Assembly (NCBI GenBank): GCA_029287235.1
Contig: JARFRM010000008.1
Location: 1 to 37,483 of the forward strand
Length of the DNA: 37,483 bases
Reading direction: 5' to 3'
DNA from: Thermoanaerobaculales bacterium
GTDB taxonomy: Bacteria; Acidobacteriota; Thermoanaerobaculia; Thermoanaerobaculales; Sulfomarinibacteraceae
A model generated the notes under the pieces. The model searched no databases and was not told the DNA's origin. It saw only the letters and a program-made list of their open reading frames with translations. This document shows, piece after piece, positions 14,596-23,050 of this stretch. Within the stretch, counting starts at the first letter, position 1; each line of letters begins with the position of its first letter. The position numbers and the translations under genes were made by a program.

Positions 14596-16017
14596 TCAGT
14601 TCGTCACCAGACTCCAGGCGCCAAGATTGCCGGCCTCGAATCCGTCATCGAAAATGCCGCCCCAATCACCGTAGCCGACCCGAACGGTGAAGCCCTCGGT
14701 GGTGATCGACTCGACGCAGATACTGATTTCGTTGGGTGCGTCCTCGAAGCACTCGCCGGGCCTCCACATGGCGCCGGCGTCGCCACCGTTGCTCGGATCG
14801 ACCAGATCGACCAACCACGCCGGCTCCTGACGGCTGCTGTTGACCTCGTGGAGGATCACCGCAAAGCCCGGGAGATTGCCGTCGTAGCCGAACCTGTCAC
14901 GAACCTCGATGGTGTAGAACCTCGTCGAACCCGGAATCATGACCTTGACCATGTGAAGGTTGCTGGTCCCGGCAAAGGTGAGGTGATCGATGTTGAACTC
15001 GTAGAGTCCCGCTGTCGACACCACGGCTTTTCGGGCGGCGGGAATCCAACCCAGCCGGTCTTTGTGGTACGTGATGGTGTGCTTACCGACGGTGCCGTAG
15101 GTCCCGTCGCTCATGGCGGAACCCCACGAGTTGCTCATGATGTCCCATGGATTGTCGTACGGGCTCGAGTCTCCGTCCGCGTTGTTGGAGTGCGGCAGCC
15201 CGAACGCGTGGCCCATCTCATGACAGATCACGGCGACGTTGCCCCAACCCCACGGCGGCTCCCAGGTCACCCCGCCCCAGCCGCCCCAGGCGTAGGGCCC
15301 GAAGGTGTCGTTGAACATCAGGTTGATGCCTTCGTAGTTGGAGAGGTTGACACTGCCGGACGCCGCGCTGGTGCAGTCATTGTAGAGCGCGTTCAGCATG
15401 ATGCTGTAGTTGGTGCCGCTGATCAATCCCTCGTAGTATGCCTGCGTGTGCGGCAGGGTGAACCAGCCCACGGCGGAGGATCCCACCACGTTGACCATGC
15501 CGTAGGACAGCCGACGCCAATAGTGGTCGAGACCGGGCCACACGTTGGCGTACATGCCCTGGAAGTAGCTGAGGCTCACCAGGTTGCTCGAGTTTCCCTG
15601 AAACTGGCACATGATGGAAACATAGGGGTACGACCCGGAAGCCGTCTCGGAGGCCTCCGGGACTCCGCCCACGGCCGTGATGGCCAATGGACGCACCGGG
15701 GCGTCACCCATCACCGGGTCGCGGACCGGGATCAGTGCCCTGACGAGCCTGCCGGCCGCCGCCATGGGGCCACCGACGGCCGCCAGGAGACCCTCATCGA
15801 GCTCGAGATGAACCATCTTTCCTTCATCTTGACGGAGGCTCGCAACAATCGGGCTCGCCTCATCGAGTACCGAAAGGGGCGTGCCCCACGCGATCAGCAG
15901 GGTGCCCTCCACCCATTGGGCCTCGGGTGAGCCATCGGTGGCACATACGGGTGCGGCCAGAAAACCGAGTGTGAGAAGGGACGCGAAGACAGATAACTTC
16001 CACGTGTGATTGCGCAT
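14596..16017 (-). CDS. Secreted metzincin-type zinc metalloprotease with C-terminal DGFEAG..AW motif
   Basis: The protein has 473 residues. A signal peptide (about 1-26, ending PVCA) follows an ATG with GGGAG eight bases upstream. The zinc site is HEMGHAFGLPHS: His266, Glu267, His270 and His276. A Met-turn follows at WDIMSNSWG (Met294), which identifies a metzincin; the arrangement is closest to M6/M12-like secreted proteases. Aromatic- and Gly-rich stretches (PYAWGGWGGVTWEPPWGWG) precede the site. The extreme C-terminus, FDDGFEAGNLGAWSLV, looks like a short sorting or anchoring tag rather than part of the catalytic fold. A GC-rich hairpin (14546-14575) follows the gene but lacks a T-tract. 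Substrate unknown. Confidence 0.86.
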   Translation of the reverse strand: MRNHTWKLSVFASLLTLGFLAAPVCATDGSPEAQWVEGTLLIAWGTPLSVLDEASPIVASLRQDEGKMVHLELDEGLLAAVGGPMAAAGRLVRALIPVRDPVMGDAPVRPLAITAVGGVPEASETASGSYPYVSIMCQFQGNSSNLVSLSYFQGMYANVWPGLDHYWRRLSYGMVNVVGSSAVGWFTLPHTQAYYEGLISGTNYSIMLNALYNDCTSAASGSVNLSNYEGINLMFNDTFGPYAWGGWGGVTWEPPWGWGNVAVICHEMGHAFGLPHSNNADGDSSPYDNPWDIMSNSWGSAMSDGTYGTVGKHTITYHKDRLGWIPAARKAVVSTAGLYEFNIDHLTFAGTSNLHMVKVMIPGSTRFYTIEVRDRFGYDGNLPGFAVILHEVNSSRQEPAWLVDLVDPSNGGDAGAMWRPGECFEDAPNEISICVESITTEGFTVRVGYGDWGGIFDDGFEAGNLGAWSLVTN

Positions 16018-16100
16018 CGTCAACTCCCTGTACAGCCTGCCCCCCATTCAAGAGTAGTTTTGAACGATTCGGGAATCGGTGATCTGTATCATGCAAAACC

Positions 16101-16625
16101 ATGCTCTTCGTTGTGGTCGGACTCGGTGCGAATCTCGGTGACCCCGCGGTCTCCTTCGCCGCCGCCGTCGAGGCGCTGGCCGCGACCGGAGAGATTGTTT
16201 CCGTGTCCCAACTGTGGCGAACCCGCCCCCTCGGACCGACCCAGCCCGATTACGGCAACGCCGCCCTCCTTCTCCGGTGGCCGGGAGATCCCCGTGGTCT
16301 GCTTCACCGGTGTCGAGAGCTCGAGGCCGCGGCCGGACGGGATCGGGTTGACGAACAGCGGTGGGGTCCGAGGGTGCTCGATCTCGATCTCCTCGTGGCG
16401 CAGAATCTCGTGTGGCGCGGCCTTGAGCTCGAGCTGCCCCATCCCAGGTTCCATCAGCGGGCATTCGCGCTGGTCCCGGCCGCCGAGCTCGTTGGGGATT
16501 GGGTTCATCCGATCGGCGGGAAAACGATTGCACAGCTCGCCGAGGAGGCACGAACGGATGATCCCGACGGGCTCATCGCGAGCGGACCCTTCCCGGTCAC
16601 GCCGTGTTCACTGCAAACACCCTGA
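16101..16625 (+). CDS. folK: 2-amino-4-hydroxy-6-hydroxymethyldihydropteridine pyrophosphokinase
   Basis: Transfers pyrophosphate from ATP to 6-hydroxymethyl-dihydropterin in folate synthesis. The protein has 174 residues, near the usual 160-175. Motifs in order: GLGANLGDP (7-15), RTRPLGPTQPDYGNAA (pterin-binding Asn), LHRCRELEAAAGR, RWGPRVLDLDLL (87-98, with Arg91 and the two magnesium-binding Asp94 and Asp96), and LPHPRFHQRAFALVPAAEL. It is divergent from the metalloprotease gene, with 83 bases between starts, and stands apart from other folate genes. Confidence 0.93.
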   Translation: MLFVVVGLGANLGDPAVSFAAAVEALAATGEIVSVSQLWRTRPLGPTQPDYGNAALLLRWPGDPRGLLHRCRELEAAAGRDRVDEQRWGPRVLDLDLLVAQNLVWRGLELELPHPRFHQRAFALVPAAELVGDWVHPIGGKTIAQLAEEARTDDPDGLIASGPFPVTPCSLQTP

Positions 16626-16688
16626 TTTTGGTGGGCCCGCGATATTGAAAGACAAAGAGCACCAATACCCACGACGCGACATTGACGA

Positions 16689-16705
16689 GCATGCTTGAAG
16701 CATGC
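16689..16705. repeat. Perfect palindrome between convergent folK and pyrE
   Basis: GCATGCTT-G-AAGCATGC, eight-base arms around one base. It lies in the 165-base gap between two convergent genes and is not followed by a T-tract on either strand, so a REP-type element is more likely than a terminator. Confidence 0.5.
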
Positions 16706-16790
16706 CCCTACAATCTTCGCTGCGTTTCTCGGCGATCTTTGCGGCAATCCCGTGATGCGACCCCGACGCCTTTACGGCTCGATCTCCTGT

Positions 16791-17381
16791 TCAGATTTTC
16801 GTGATCTGACGCGAGCCCGGTTTGGCGATGGGCACCCCATCTCGGCACAGCGGGCAGTCGTCCGGGTTCCAGGTCGGGAAGCTCGCCTCGAGCAGAGCAC
16901 GGTACGGCCTGGGCTCGAACGGATTGGGAACTCCCGACCGATTGACCATCGAGGCCAGCCCGACGACCTCGGCGCCGTCGGCCTGCAAAATTTCGATGAC
17001 CTCACGGGTCGATTTCCCGGTGGTCACCACGTCCTCGACGATGATGAGTCGCTGACCGGACGCCACGGCGAAACCGCGGCGCAGCACCATCTCGCCATCA
17101 GCCCGCTCGGTGAAGAGAAAGGGCAGGCCCAGAGCCCGAGCCGTCTCGTGGCCGATGATGAGCCCGCCCATGGCCGGGGAGACCACGAGGTCGATCTCGG
17201 AAACGGTCTCCGCCAGGGCGGCGGCGAGCAAAGAACCGGCGCGGGCCGCGCGACGCGGCTCGGCGAGATAGAGGGCGCACTGGAGGTAGTCACTCGAATG
17301 GAGCCCGGACGACAGCAGGAAGTGACCCTGCTGGTGCGAGCCGCAGGCGGTGAACTCTTCAATCGTCAATGAATCAATCAC
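16791..17381 (-). CDS. pyrE: Orotate phosphoribosyltransferase
   Basis: Makes OMP from orotate and PRPP in de novo pyrimidine synthesis. The protein has 196 residues. The PRPP-binding loop is RLIIVEDVVTTGKSTRE (111-127); VVSPAMGGLIIGHETA and FTERADGEMVLRRGF match the short bacterial/archaeal-type enzyme. An additional C-terminal CPLCRDGVPIAKPGSR is a feature of one OPRT subgroup. The start is a GTG at 17381 that overlaps the stop of the upstream regulator by four bases (GTGA), with GGAGG upstream. Being translationally coupled to an NtrC-type regulator is unusual for pyrE. Confidence 0.93.
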   Translation of the reverse strand: MIDSLTIEEFTACGSHQQGHFLLSSGLHSSDYLQCALYLAEPRRAARAGSLLAAALAETVSEIDLVVSPAMGGLIIGHETARALGLPFLFTERADGEMVLRRGFAVASGQRLIIVEDVVTTGKSTREVIEILQADGAEVVGLASMVNRSGVPNPFEPRPYRALLEASFPTWNPDDCPLCRDGVPIAKPGSRQITKI

Positions 17382-18721
17382 TGGTCCTCCCGTGAGATGC
17401 CGTAGGCCTGCATCTTCTTGTAGAGGTTGGATCGCGGGGTCTCGATGGCGCGCGCGGTGGCGGCGACGTTCCAGCCGTTGGCCGCCAGGTGGTGACGGAG
17501 AAAAGCAATCTCGGAGGCGCGCTGGAAATTCTGCAGCGTCGGCTCCGAAAGCAGTTGCTGCAGTTCGTCGCCTCCGGTGGTCGCGTCAAAGAGGTCGACT
17601 CCCTCGATGGTGTCGTCGAGCTCCATGATCACCGCCCGCTCGACGACGTTTTTGAGCTCGCGGACGTTGCCCGGCCACTGGTGCCGCGCGAGGCGGGCGA
17701 GGGCGCCCGGGCTCCACGTCTTCGGCCTCCGGCTGTACTCGGTGCAGAACTGCTCGGTGAGGTGCTCGACCAGGGGCGTGATGTCTTCGGGGTGATCGCG
17801 AAGCGGGGGTGTTTTCAGCACCAGAACCGCAAGCCGGAAATAGAGATCTTCCCGGAAGCTCCCGTCGGCCACCGCGCCGGAGAGGTCCTTGTTGGTGGCG
17901 GCGATGACACGAACGTCGACGGTGAACGGCCGTTCGGCCCCCACCGGCTCGACCTCGCCGTCCTGCAAGACCCGGAGGACCTTGGCCTGGGTCTTGAGGC
18001 TCATGTCTCCGACCTCGTCGAGGAAAATGGTTCCCCCGTCCGCTTGGACGAACTTGCCGACCTGGCGCTGGTGGGCGCCGGTGAAGGACCCCTTCTCGTG
18101 ACCGAAGAGCTCGGACTCGATGAGCTCTTCGGGAATGGCCGCACAGTTGACGCGGACGAAAGGCCTTCGAGCCCGGTCCGAGAGATGGTGCAGCCGGCGG
18201 GCCACGAGCTCCTTGCCGGTGCCCGACTCGCCGAGGACGAGGACCGTGGCGTGGGTCGGCGCCGCCCGTGCAATCTCCTCCCGCAACCGTGCCATGGCGC
18301 TGCTCGAACCGAGCAGCGGCGGCGGCTCCTCGATCCCCTCGAGCTCGCGCGCGACTCTGCCCTGGGCCACCGCTCCACGAACGGTGAGCAGCAGATCGGC
18401 TCGATCGGGGGGCTTGGTGAGGTAGGCCGCAGCTCCGGCGTCGAGACACTGCTGCGCGGTGAACTGATCACCGTGGCCGGTGAGAATCACCACAGGGATC
18501 TCGAGGCCCCTGCGGTTCAGGTTGTCGAGCAGCCCGAAACCGTCCATGCCCGGCATCTTGATATCGAGCAGCGCAGCATCGGGCTGGCGAGAGTCGAGCA
18601 GATCGAGGGCCTGAAATGCATCCGACGCCTGCTCGACCTCATATCCCGCACCGGTGAGGATCCGATCGAGCACGCGGCGCACCCCGGCGTCGTCGTCGAT
18701 GATGAGAATGCGGCCTTCCAT
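17378..18721 (-). CDS. NtrC-family sigma-54-dependent response regulator
   Basis: Two-component activator of sigma-54 promoters. The protein has 447 residues. Receiver domain: Asp10, Asp11, phospho-acceptor Asp53 (LLDIKMPGMDG), Thr81 and Lys103. AAA+ domain: Walker A GESGTGKE (164-171), the sigma-54-contacting loop GSFTGA (211-216, Ser in place of the usual Ala), Walker B TIFLDEVGD, and the arginine-finger region. The C-terminus has a Fis-type helix-turn-helix (NVAATARAIETPRSNLYKKM). The partner histidine kinase is not adjacent; upstream in the same unit is instead the disrupted Ser/Thr kinase, 28 bases away. Targets unknown: I found no convincing -24/-12 promoter in the window. Confidence 0.92.
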   Translation of the reverse strand: MEGRILIIDDDAGVRRVLDRILTGAGYEVEQASDAFQALDLLDSRQPDAALLDIKMPGMDGFGLLDNLNRRGLEIPVVILTGHGDQFTAQQCLDAGAAAYLTKPPDRADLLLTVRGAVAQGRVARELEGIEEPPPLLGSSSAMARLREEIARAAPTHATVLVLGESGTGKELVARRLHHLSDRARRPFVRVNCAAIPEELIESELFGHEKGSFTGAHQRQVGKFVQADGGTIFLDEVGDMSLKTQAKVLRVLQDGEVEPVGAERPFTVDVRVIAATNKDLSGAVADGSFREDLYFRLAVLVLKTPPLRDHPEDITPLVEHLTEQFCTEYSRRPKTWSPGALARLARHQWPGNVRELKNVVERAVIMELDDTIEGVDLFDATTGGDELQQLLSEPTLQNFQRASEIAFLRHHLAANGWNVAATARAIETPRSNLYKKMQAYGISREDQ

Positions 18722-18749
18722 GCGGACATGGTAGCAGCGGTCGGCCGGC

Positions 18750-20699
18750 TCAGTCCCCGGCGGCGGGTTGTTTGCGCAGAGCCGGTGACCGCTGCCACCG
18801 TTTGTAGAGCTCTGCCAGACGCTCCTCGGTGCTCGCCACCCGCGGATGGTCCTCGCCGTAGGCCTCCACCAGCGCCGAGTGCGAACCCAGCAAAAGCTCC
18901 TCGGCTTCGGGGTACCGTCCGCGAGCGAGGAGGATCTCCCCGAGCCTGCCCTCGAAGATTGCGGTCAGGAAGTGGCCGGAAGGGAGGGTCCGGCGGGCAC
19001 CGTTGACCGCCGCACGGCTCCACAGCTCGGCCTCGACGAGGTCACCGGCACCGAGCAGGAACGCGGCGAGGTTGTGCTTGGAGATCAGGGTGTCCTGGTG
19101 ATCGTCCCCGAGAACCTCCACCCGCCGGTCGATCACAGCCCGGTAGAGCGACTCGGCCTCCGCGACCTCGCCCCGATCCTCGTGCAGGGTCGCGAGGTTG
19201 TTCATGGCGGTCAGGGTCTCCGGGTGGTGGGTACCGAAGACGCGAAGATTCCCGGCCAGGGCCTCCCGGTACAACGGTTCGGCATCGTCGAGCTCGCCCA
19301 GAGAGTGGAGCACAGAGGCCAGGTTGTTCGTCGAATGGAGGATCGACGGGTGGTCGGTCCCGAGCACCTCGCGTCGGAGCACAAGCGCTCGGCGCAACGT
19401 GGCCTCCGCCTCCTCGAGCCGGCCCATCTCGCGATAGAGGGTCCCGAGGTTGCCCAGGGTGTCCAGGGCCTTGGGGTGGAGCTCGCCCTTCGTCGCCTCC
19501 AGCCCGGCAAGAGCCTCGAGATACTGACCCTCGGCCTCATCGAGGCGGCCCTGTAGCTGAAGAAGATACGCCAGGTTGTTCTGGGTGATGGCGATCTCGG
19601 CCCGCTCCTCGTTGGAGGTTCTGCCGGCGGCGGCGAGGACCTCCCGAAACAGCTGCTCGGCCTCGTCGAGCTCACCCATTCCCAGGAGCAGGCTCCCGAG
19701 GTCGTTGGCGGTCTGGAGGGTCGCGGGGTGTTGCGGGCCGAGCACTGACCGCCGTGCCTCGAGGGACTCTCGGAAGAGGGCTTGGGCATCGTCGAGCCGT
19801 CCCAGATCACCTTTCACAGAGGCGAGCTCGGTAGTCGCCTTCAACGTGTCCGGGTGGTCCGGTCCGAGGGAGGAGGAGAGCAGCCGGCGGGTTTCGACCA
19901 GCTGGATCTCGGCCGCGTCATAGAGCCCGAGCCCGCGGTAGCTCTCGGCGAGGGCCGAGCGAACGGCGCCCTCGACCTCGGGCTGTCGGTCGAACCGTCC
20001 ACCGATCCCGGCCGCCGCCTGATCCAGGACCTCGTACACGAGGACCTCGCGGCCCTGTTTCTCCGGGTCCGGCGACGCCAGGGCATCCACCAGAAAACCG
20101 CTGAGAGCGCCGGCCTTGTCGGCCTCGACCTGGGTCAGACGCCGCTGGCGCTCGGCTTCCCGGCGGGCCCTGTCGGCCTGGATCATCCCGATGGTCGTTC
20201 CCACCGTTCCCAGGGTCAAGGCAGCGATGGCAACGAGTACGGCGGCCGCTGTCTTCCGGTGCCGGCGGACGAACTTGCCCAACCGATAGCCGGCGCTCGG
20301 GGGCCCTGCCAGCACCGGCTCGTCGCCGAGGTGCCGACCGATGTCGGCGGCCAGCTCCGACGGGGTCTGGTACCGCCGAACCCGGTCCCGCTGCATCGCC
20401 TTCATCACGATCCAGTCGAGATCGCCCTTCAACCGTCGAGACAGGGTCGACGGGTCGGTCCCTCGCGTCAGGGCTGACTGCAACCCCCTCTCTCCACAGG
20501 TGGAGAGCCGGTCGCTCGGCTTCGGGGGTTCGACCTCGCTCGTCAGGTGCTGAAGGCTCTCCAGGACGTTCTTAGGCCCCTCCCCACGGTCGTGCGGGAG
20601 CAACCCGGTCAGCAGCTCGTAGAGCAGCACGCCCAGGCTGTAGACATCGGTCCGGCTGTCGATGTCGAGCGAGGATCCCACCGCCTGCTCGGGGCTCAT
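18750..20699 (-). CDS. Kinase-TPR protein, C-terminal part after an in-frame stop
   Basis: In frame with the kinase fragment at 20700-21308 and separated from it by one TAA. It begins MSPEQA, which is the P+1-loop continuation of GTPxYMSPEQ in Hanks kinases, then DVYSLGVLLYELLTG (helix F). The kinase lobe ends near residue 125. A membrane helix is at about 150-173, followed by a short coil and then about nine kinesin-light-chain-type TPR units (residues 235-640) of the pattern LGxxHPxTL..NNLAxLL. Translation could restart at the ATG directly after the TAA, but the product would lack the ATP-binding lobe. As one piece with the upstream fragment it would be a normal membrane receptor kinase of about 852 residues. 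Confidence 0.85.
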   Translation of the reverse strand: MSPEQAVGSSLDIDSRTDVYSLGVLLYELLTGLLPHDRGEGPKNVLESLQHLTSEVEPPKPSDRLSTCGERGLQSALTRGTDPSTLSRRLKGDLDWIVMKAMQRDRVRRYQTPSELAADIGRHLGDEPVLAGPPSAGYRLGKFVRRHRKTAAAVLVAIAALTLGTVGTTIGMIQADRARREAERQRRLTQVEADKAGALSGFLVDALASPDPEKQGREVLVYEVLDQAAAGIGGRFDRQPEVEGAVRSALAESYRGLGLYDAAEIQLVETRRLLSSSLGPDHPDTLKATTELASVKGDLGRLDDAQALFRESLEARRSVLGPQHPATLQTANDLGSLLLGMGELDEAEQLFREVLAAAGRTSNEERAEIAITQNNLAYLLQLQGRLDEAEGQYLEALAGLEATKGELHPKALDTLGNLGTLYREMGRLEEAEATLRRALVLRREVLGTDHPSILHSTNNLASVLHSLGELDDAEPLYREALAGNLRVFGTHHPETLTAMNNLATLHEDRGEVAEAESLYRAVIDRRVEVLGDDHQDTLISKHNLAAFLLGAGDLVEAELWSRAAVNGARRTLPSGHFLTAIFEGRLGEILLARGRYPEAEELLLGSHSALVEAYGEDHPRVASTEERLAELYKRWQRSPALRKQPAAGD

Positions 20700-21308
20700 T
20701 TAGTCGGGGGTGCCGACCACCGTTCCGTACTCGGTCGCGTGATCGCCTTCGGATCGGCCGCCCGAGGTCGCCTTGGCGAGCCCGAAGTCGATGATCTTCG
20801 CCACCGGTCGGCCGTCCTTGTCGGCAACGAGGACGTTGGACGGCTTGATGTCGCGGTGAATGATTCCCTTGTGGTGGGCGTGCTGCACCCCCTGGCAGAT
20901 TTCCACGAAGAGGGCCAGCCGATCCTCGAGGGTCAAACGGTTCTCATCACAGTGGTCGGTGATCGGCGTGCCCCGGACGTACTCCATGACGAAGAATGGC
21001 CGGCCGTCGTCGTTGGCGCCGGCGTCGAAGACCTGGGCGATATTGGGGTGGTTCATCAGGGCCAGGGCCTGACGTTCGGACTCGAACCGGGCGACCACGT
21101 TGTCGGTGTCCATCCCGAGCCGGATGATCTTGAGCGCCACCCGGCGGCGCACGGGATCGACCTGCTCGGCGAGGAAGACGGTCCCCATCCCCCCTTCGCC
21201 GATCCGTTCGAGAACCTCGTAGCGGCCGAACCGGGTCCGAGCCCCGCGGGCGTTCTGATCCTCGAGCTTCAGGGTCGGTCCATCGTCCGGGACCGGGCCG
21301 TCATCCAT
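20700..21308 (-). CDS. Ser/Thr protein kinase N-terminal part, ended by TAA inside the activation segment
   Basis: Hanks-type kinase fragment of 202 residues. The ATG at 21308 has AGGAG upstream and lies 147 bases from the divergent ALDH gene. Visible are the Gly-rich loop [11 protein letters not shown] (35-45), Lys60 in VALK, the catalytic HRDIKPSN (151-158, Asp153) and DFG (174-176). The sequence then reads GTVVGTPD and stops, where the family has GTPEYMSPEQ. The codon at 20702-20700 is TAA in place of a Tyr codon (TAC or TAT), a single-base change. Everything after it continues in the same frame. The options are a recent nonsense mutation, a sequence error, or suppression; see findings. 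Confidence 0.85.
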   Translation of the reverse strand: MDDGPVPDDGPTLKLEDQNARGARTRFGRYEVLERIGEGGMGTVFLAEQVDPVRRRVALKIIRLGMDTDNVVARFESERQALALMNHPNIAQVFDAGANDDGRPFFVMEYVRGTPITDHCDENRLTLEDRLALFVEICQGVQHAHHKGIIHRDIKPSNVLVADKDGRPVAKIIDFGLAKATSGGRSEGDHATEYGTVVGTPD

Positions 21309-21395
21309 CCTCGCTTCTCCTGATCTCCTCGGACCATCATAACCTTGAAGACCCGATGTCCCGGTACTCCAAAAGGCGACGTCTTCGTGACTGAT

Positions 21396-21424
21396 TTCAC
21401 ATAACCCGAAACTCGGGTTAGAAT
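21396..21424 (+). promoter_or_regulatory. Sigma-70-type promoter of the ALDH gene
   Basis: TTCACA (21396-21401) and TAGAAT (21419-21424) are each 5 of 6 matches to consensus, with an ideal 17-base spacer. The start codon is at 21456. Confidence 0.75.
21402..21420. promoter_or_regulatory. Operator-like dyad filling the promoter spacer
   Basis: TAACCCGA-AAC-TCGGGTTA, perfect eight-base arms. It occupies the spacer between -35 and -10 and the first two bases of the -10, so a bound dimeric protein would block polymerase. The regulator is not encoded next to it. Confidence 0.6.
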
Positions 21425-21455
21425 CCCGGCGCAGCGATCGACTCCGGGAGGAAAA

Positions 21456-22982
21456 ATGAGCGACATTCAAAAAATTCTCGATGATCTTGGACTCAAATCG
21501 ACCAACGCCGGCGCCTGCACAGGTGAGTGGATCGCCTCCGCGGCCGGCCGCGAGCTCGTCAGCGTCAATCCCACCACCGGTGAGCCCATCGCCACGGTGG
21601 TCCAGGCCGATGAAGCCGCCTATGAAAAGGTCGTGCAGACCGCTGCCGACAACTTCCCCGAGTGGCGGATGGTTCCCGCCCCCGTGCGTGGCGAGGTCGT
21701 CCGCGACCTCGGCAACGAATTGCGCAAGTTCAAGGATCCCCTGGGCCGGCTGGTTTCCCTCGAGATGGGCAAGATTCTCTCCGAGGGCCTCGGCGAGGTT
21801 CAGGAGATGATCGACATGTGCGACTTCGCGGTCGGACTCTCGCGCCAGCTCTACGGACCCAACATGATGTCCGAGCGGCCCCGCCACCGGATGTACGAAC
21901 AGTGGCACCCGCTGGGTGTGGTCGGTGTCATCTCGGCCTTCAACTTCCCGGTCGCCGTGTGGGCCTGGAACGCCGCCCTGGCAGCCGTCTGCGGTGACAC
22001 AACCGTGTGGAAACCGTCATCCTCGACGCCGCTGACCGCCATCGCCGTGCAGAACATCTGCAACACCGTGATGGAGCGTCACGGGCTCAAGGGCGTCTTC
22101 AACGTCGCCATCGGGCCGGGATCGGTCGTGGGTGAGCGCCTGATCAACGACCCGCGCGTCCCGTTGGTTTCCTTCACCGGTTCCACGAAGATGGGCCGGC
22201 ACGTCTCTGAGGCCTGCGCCAAGCGTTTCGGCCGCAGTATCCTCGAGCTCGGCGGCAACAACGCCATCATCGTCGAGGCCGACGCCAATCTCGATCTCGC
22301 GCTGCGGGCGATCCTCTTTGCCGCCGTGGGCACCGCGGGTCAGCGCTGCACCAGCCTTCGCCGGCTTTTCCTCCACTCGTCCATTGCCGACGGCGTGGTC
22401 GACAAACTCGTCAAAGCCTATGCCAGCATCACCATCGGCGACCCCCTCGAGGAAGGGATCCTCATGGGTCCGCTGGTCAACGAGGGCGCCATCAGAGACT
22501 ATGAGAACGCGTTAAAGGCGGTCGGCGAGCAGGGCGGCGAGATCGTCTGCGGCGGAAAACGCATCGACCGCCCGGGCAACTATGTCGAGCCGACCATCGT
22601 CCGCTTGAAAGAACAGATCCCCATCGCCTGCGACGAGACCTTCGCCCCGATCCTCTACGTGCTCACCTATGACACCCTCGATGAGGTCGTCGAGGCGCAC
22701 AATGCGGTTCCGCAGGGGCTGTCGTCGGCGATCTTCACCTCGAGCATGTACTCCGCCGAGCGGTTCCTGTCGCACGAAGGCTCCGACTGCGGCATCGCCA
22801 ACGTCAACATCGGCACCTCGGGCGCCGAGATCGGCGGCGCCTTCGGCGGCGAGAAGGAGACCGGCGGCGGCCGCGAGGCCGGGTCGGACTCCTGGAAGGC
22901 CTACATGCGTCGCCAGACCTGCACCATCAACTGGTCCACCGAACTGCCGCTGGCGCAGGGTGTGAGCTTCGACATCGACTGA
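21456..22982 (+). CDS. amaB: ALDH7-type aldehyde dehydrogenase (probable L-piperidine-6-carboxylate / aminoadipate semialdehyde dehydrogenase)
   Basis: NAD-dependent oxidation of alpha-aminoadipate semialdehyde, part of lysine breakdown, is the expected reaction of this family; the substrate is inferred. The protein has 508 residues. Catalytic residues are Asn163 ([10 protein letters not shown]), Glu264 (LELGGNNA) and Cys298 ([13 protein letters not shown]). The C-terminus [20 protein letters not shown] and [11 protein letters not shown] closely resembles antiquitin (ALDH7A1) rather than ALDH1/2/9. It has its own promoter, an operator-like dyad, GGGAGG before the ATG, and an intrinsic terminator, so it is a self-contained, probably regulated single-gene unit. 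No other lysine catabolism gene lies in the window. Confidence 0.9.
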   Translation: MSDIQKILDDLGLKSTNAGACTGEWIASAAGRELVSVNPTTGEPIATVVQADEAAYEKVVQTAADNFPEWRMVPAPVRGEVVRDLGNELRKFKDPLGRLVSLEMGKILSEGLGEVQEMIDMCDFAVGLSRQLYGPNMMSERPRHRMYEQWHPLGVVGVISAFNFPVAVWAWNAALAAVCGDTTVWKPSSSTPLTAIAVQNICNTVMERHGLKGVFNVAIGPGSVVGERLINDPRVPLVSFTGSTKMGRHVSEACAKRFGRSILELGGNNAIIVEADANLDLALRAILFAAVGTAGQRCTSLRRLFLHSSIADGVVDKLVKAYASITIGDPLEEGILMGPLVNEGAIRDYENALKAVGEQGGEIVCGGKRIDRPGNYVEPTIVRLKEQIPIACDETFAPILYVLTYDTLDEVVEAHNAVPQGLSSAIFTSSMYSAERFLSHEGSDCGIANVNIGTSGAEIGGAFGGEKETGGGREAGSDSWKAYMRRQTCTINWSTELPLAQGVSFDID

Positions 22983-23004
22983 TCGACGACAGTGACCGAT
23001 TCAT

Positions 23005-23036
23005 CGCCCCGCGTTCCCGGCAACGCGGGGCGTTTT
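23005..23036 (+). terminator. Intrinsic terminator of the ALDH gene
   Basis: A perfect 11-bp stem (23005-23015 with 23022-23032), six-base loop CCCGGC, then TTTTC. It starts 22 bases after the stop codon. Confidence 0.92.
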
Positions 23037-23050
23037 CATCGCATCGTCGC

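Noticed and set aside
13293-15930. Two plus-strand frames of 422 and 490 codons over PBP1A and the protease
   Set aside because: Shadows of genes with intact catalytic motifs on the minus strand.
17489-19006. 505-codon plus-strand frame over the NtrC-type gene
   Set aside because: Shadow; the regulator has all receiver, AAA+ and HTH motifs.
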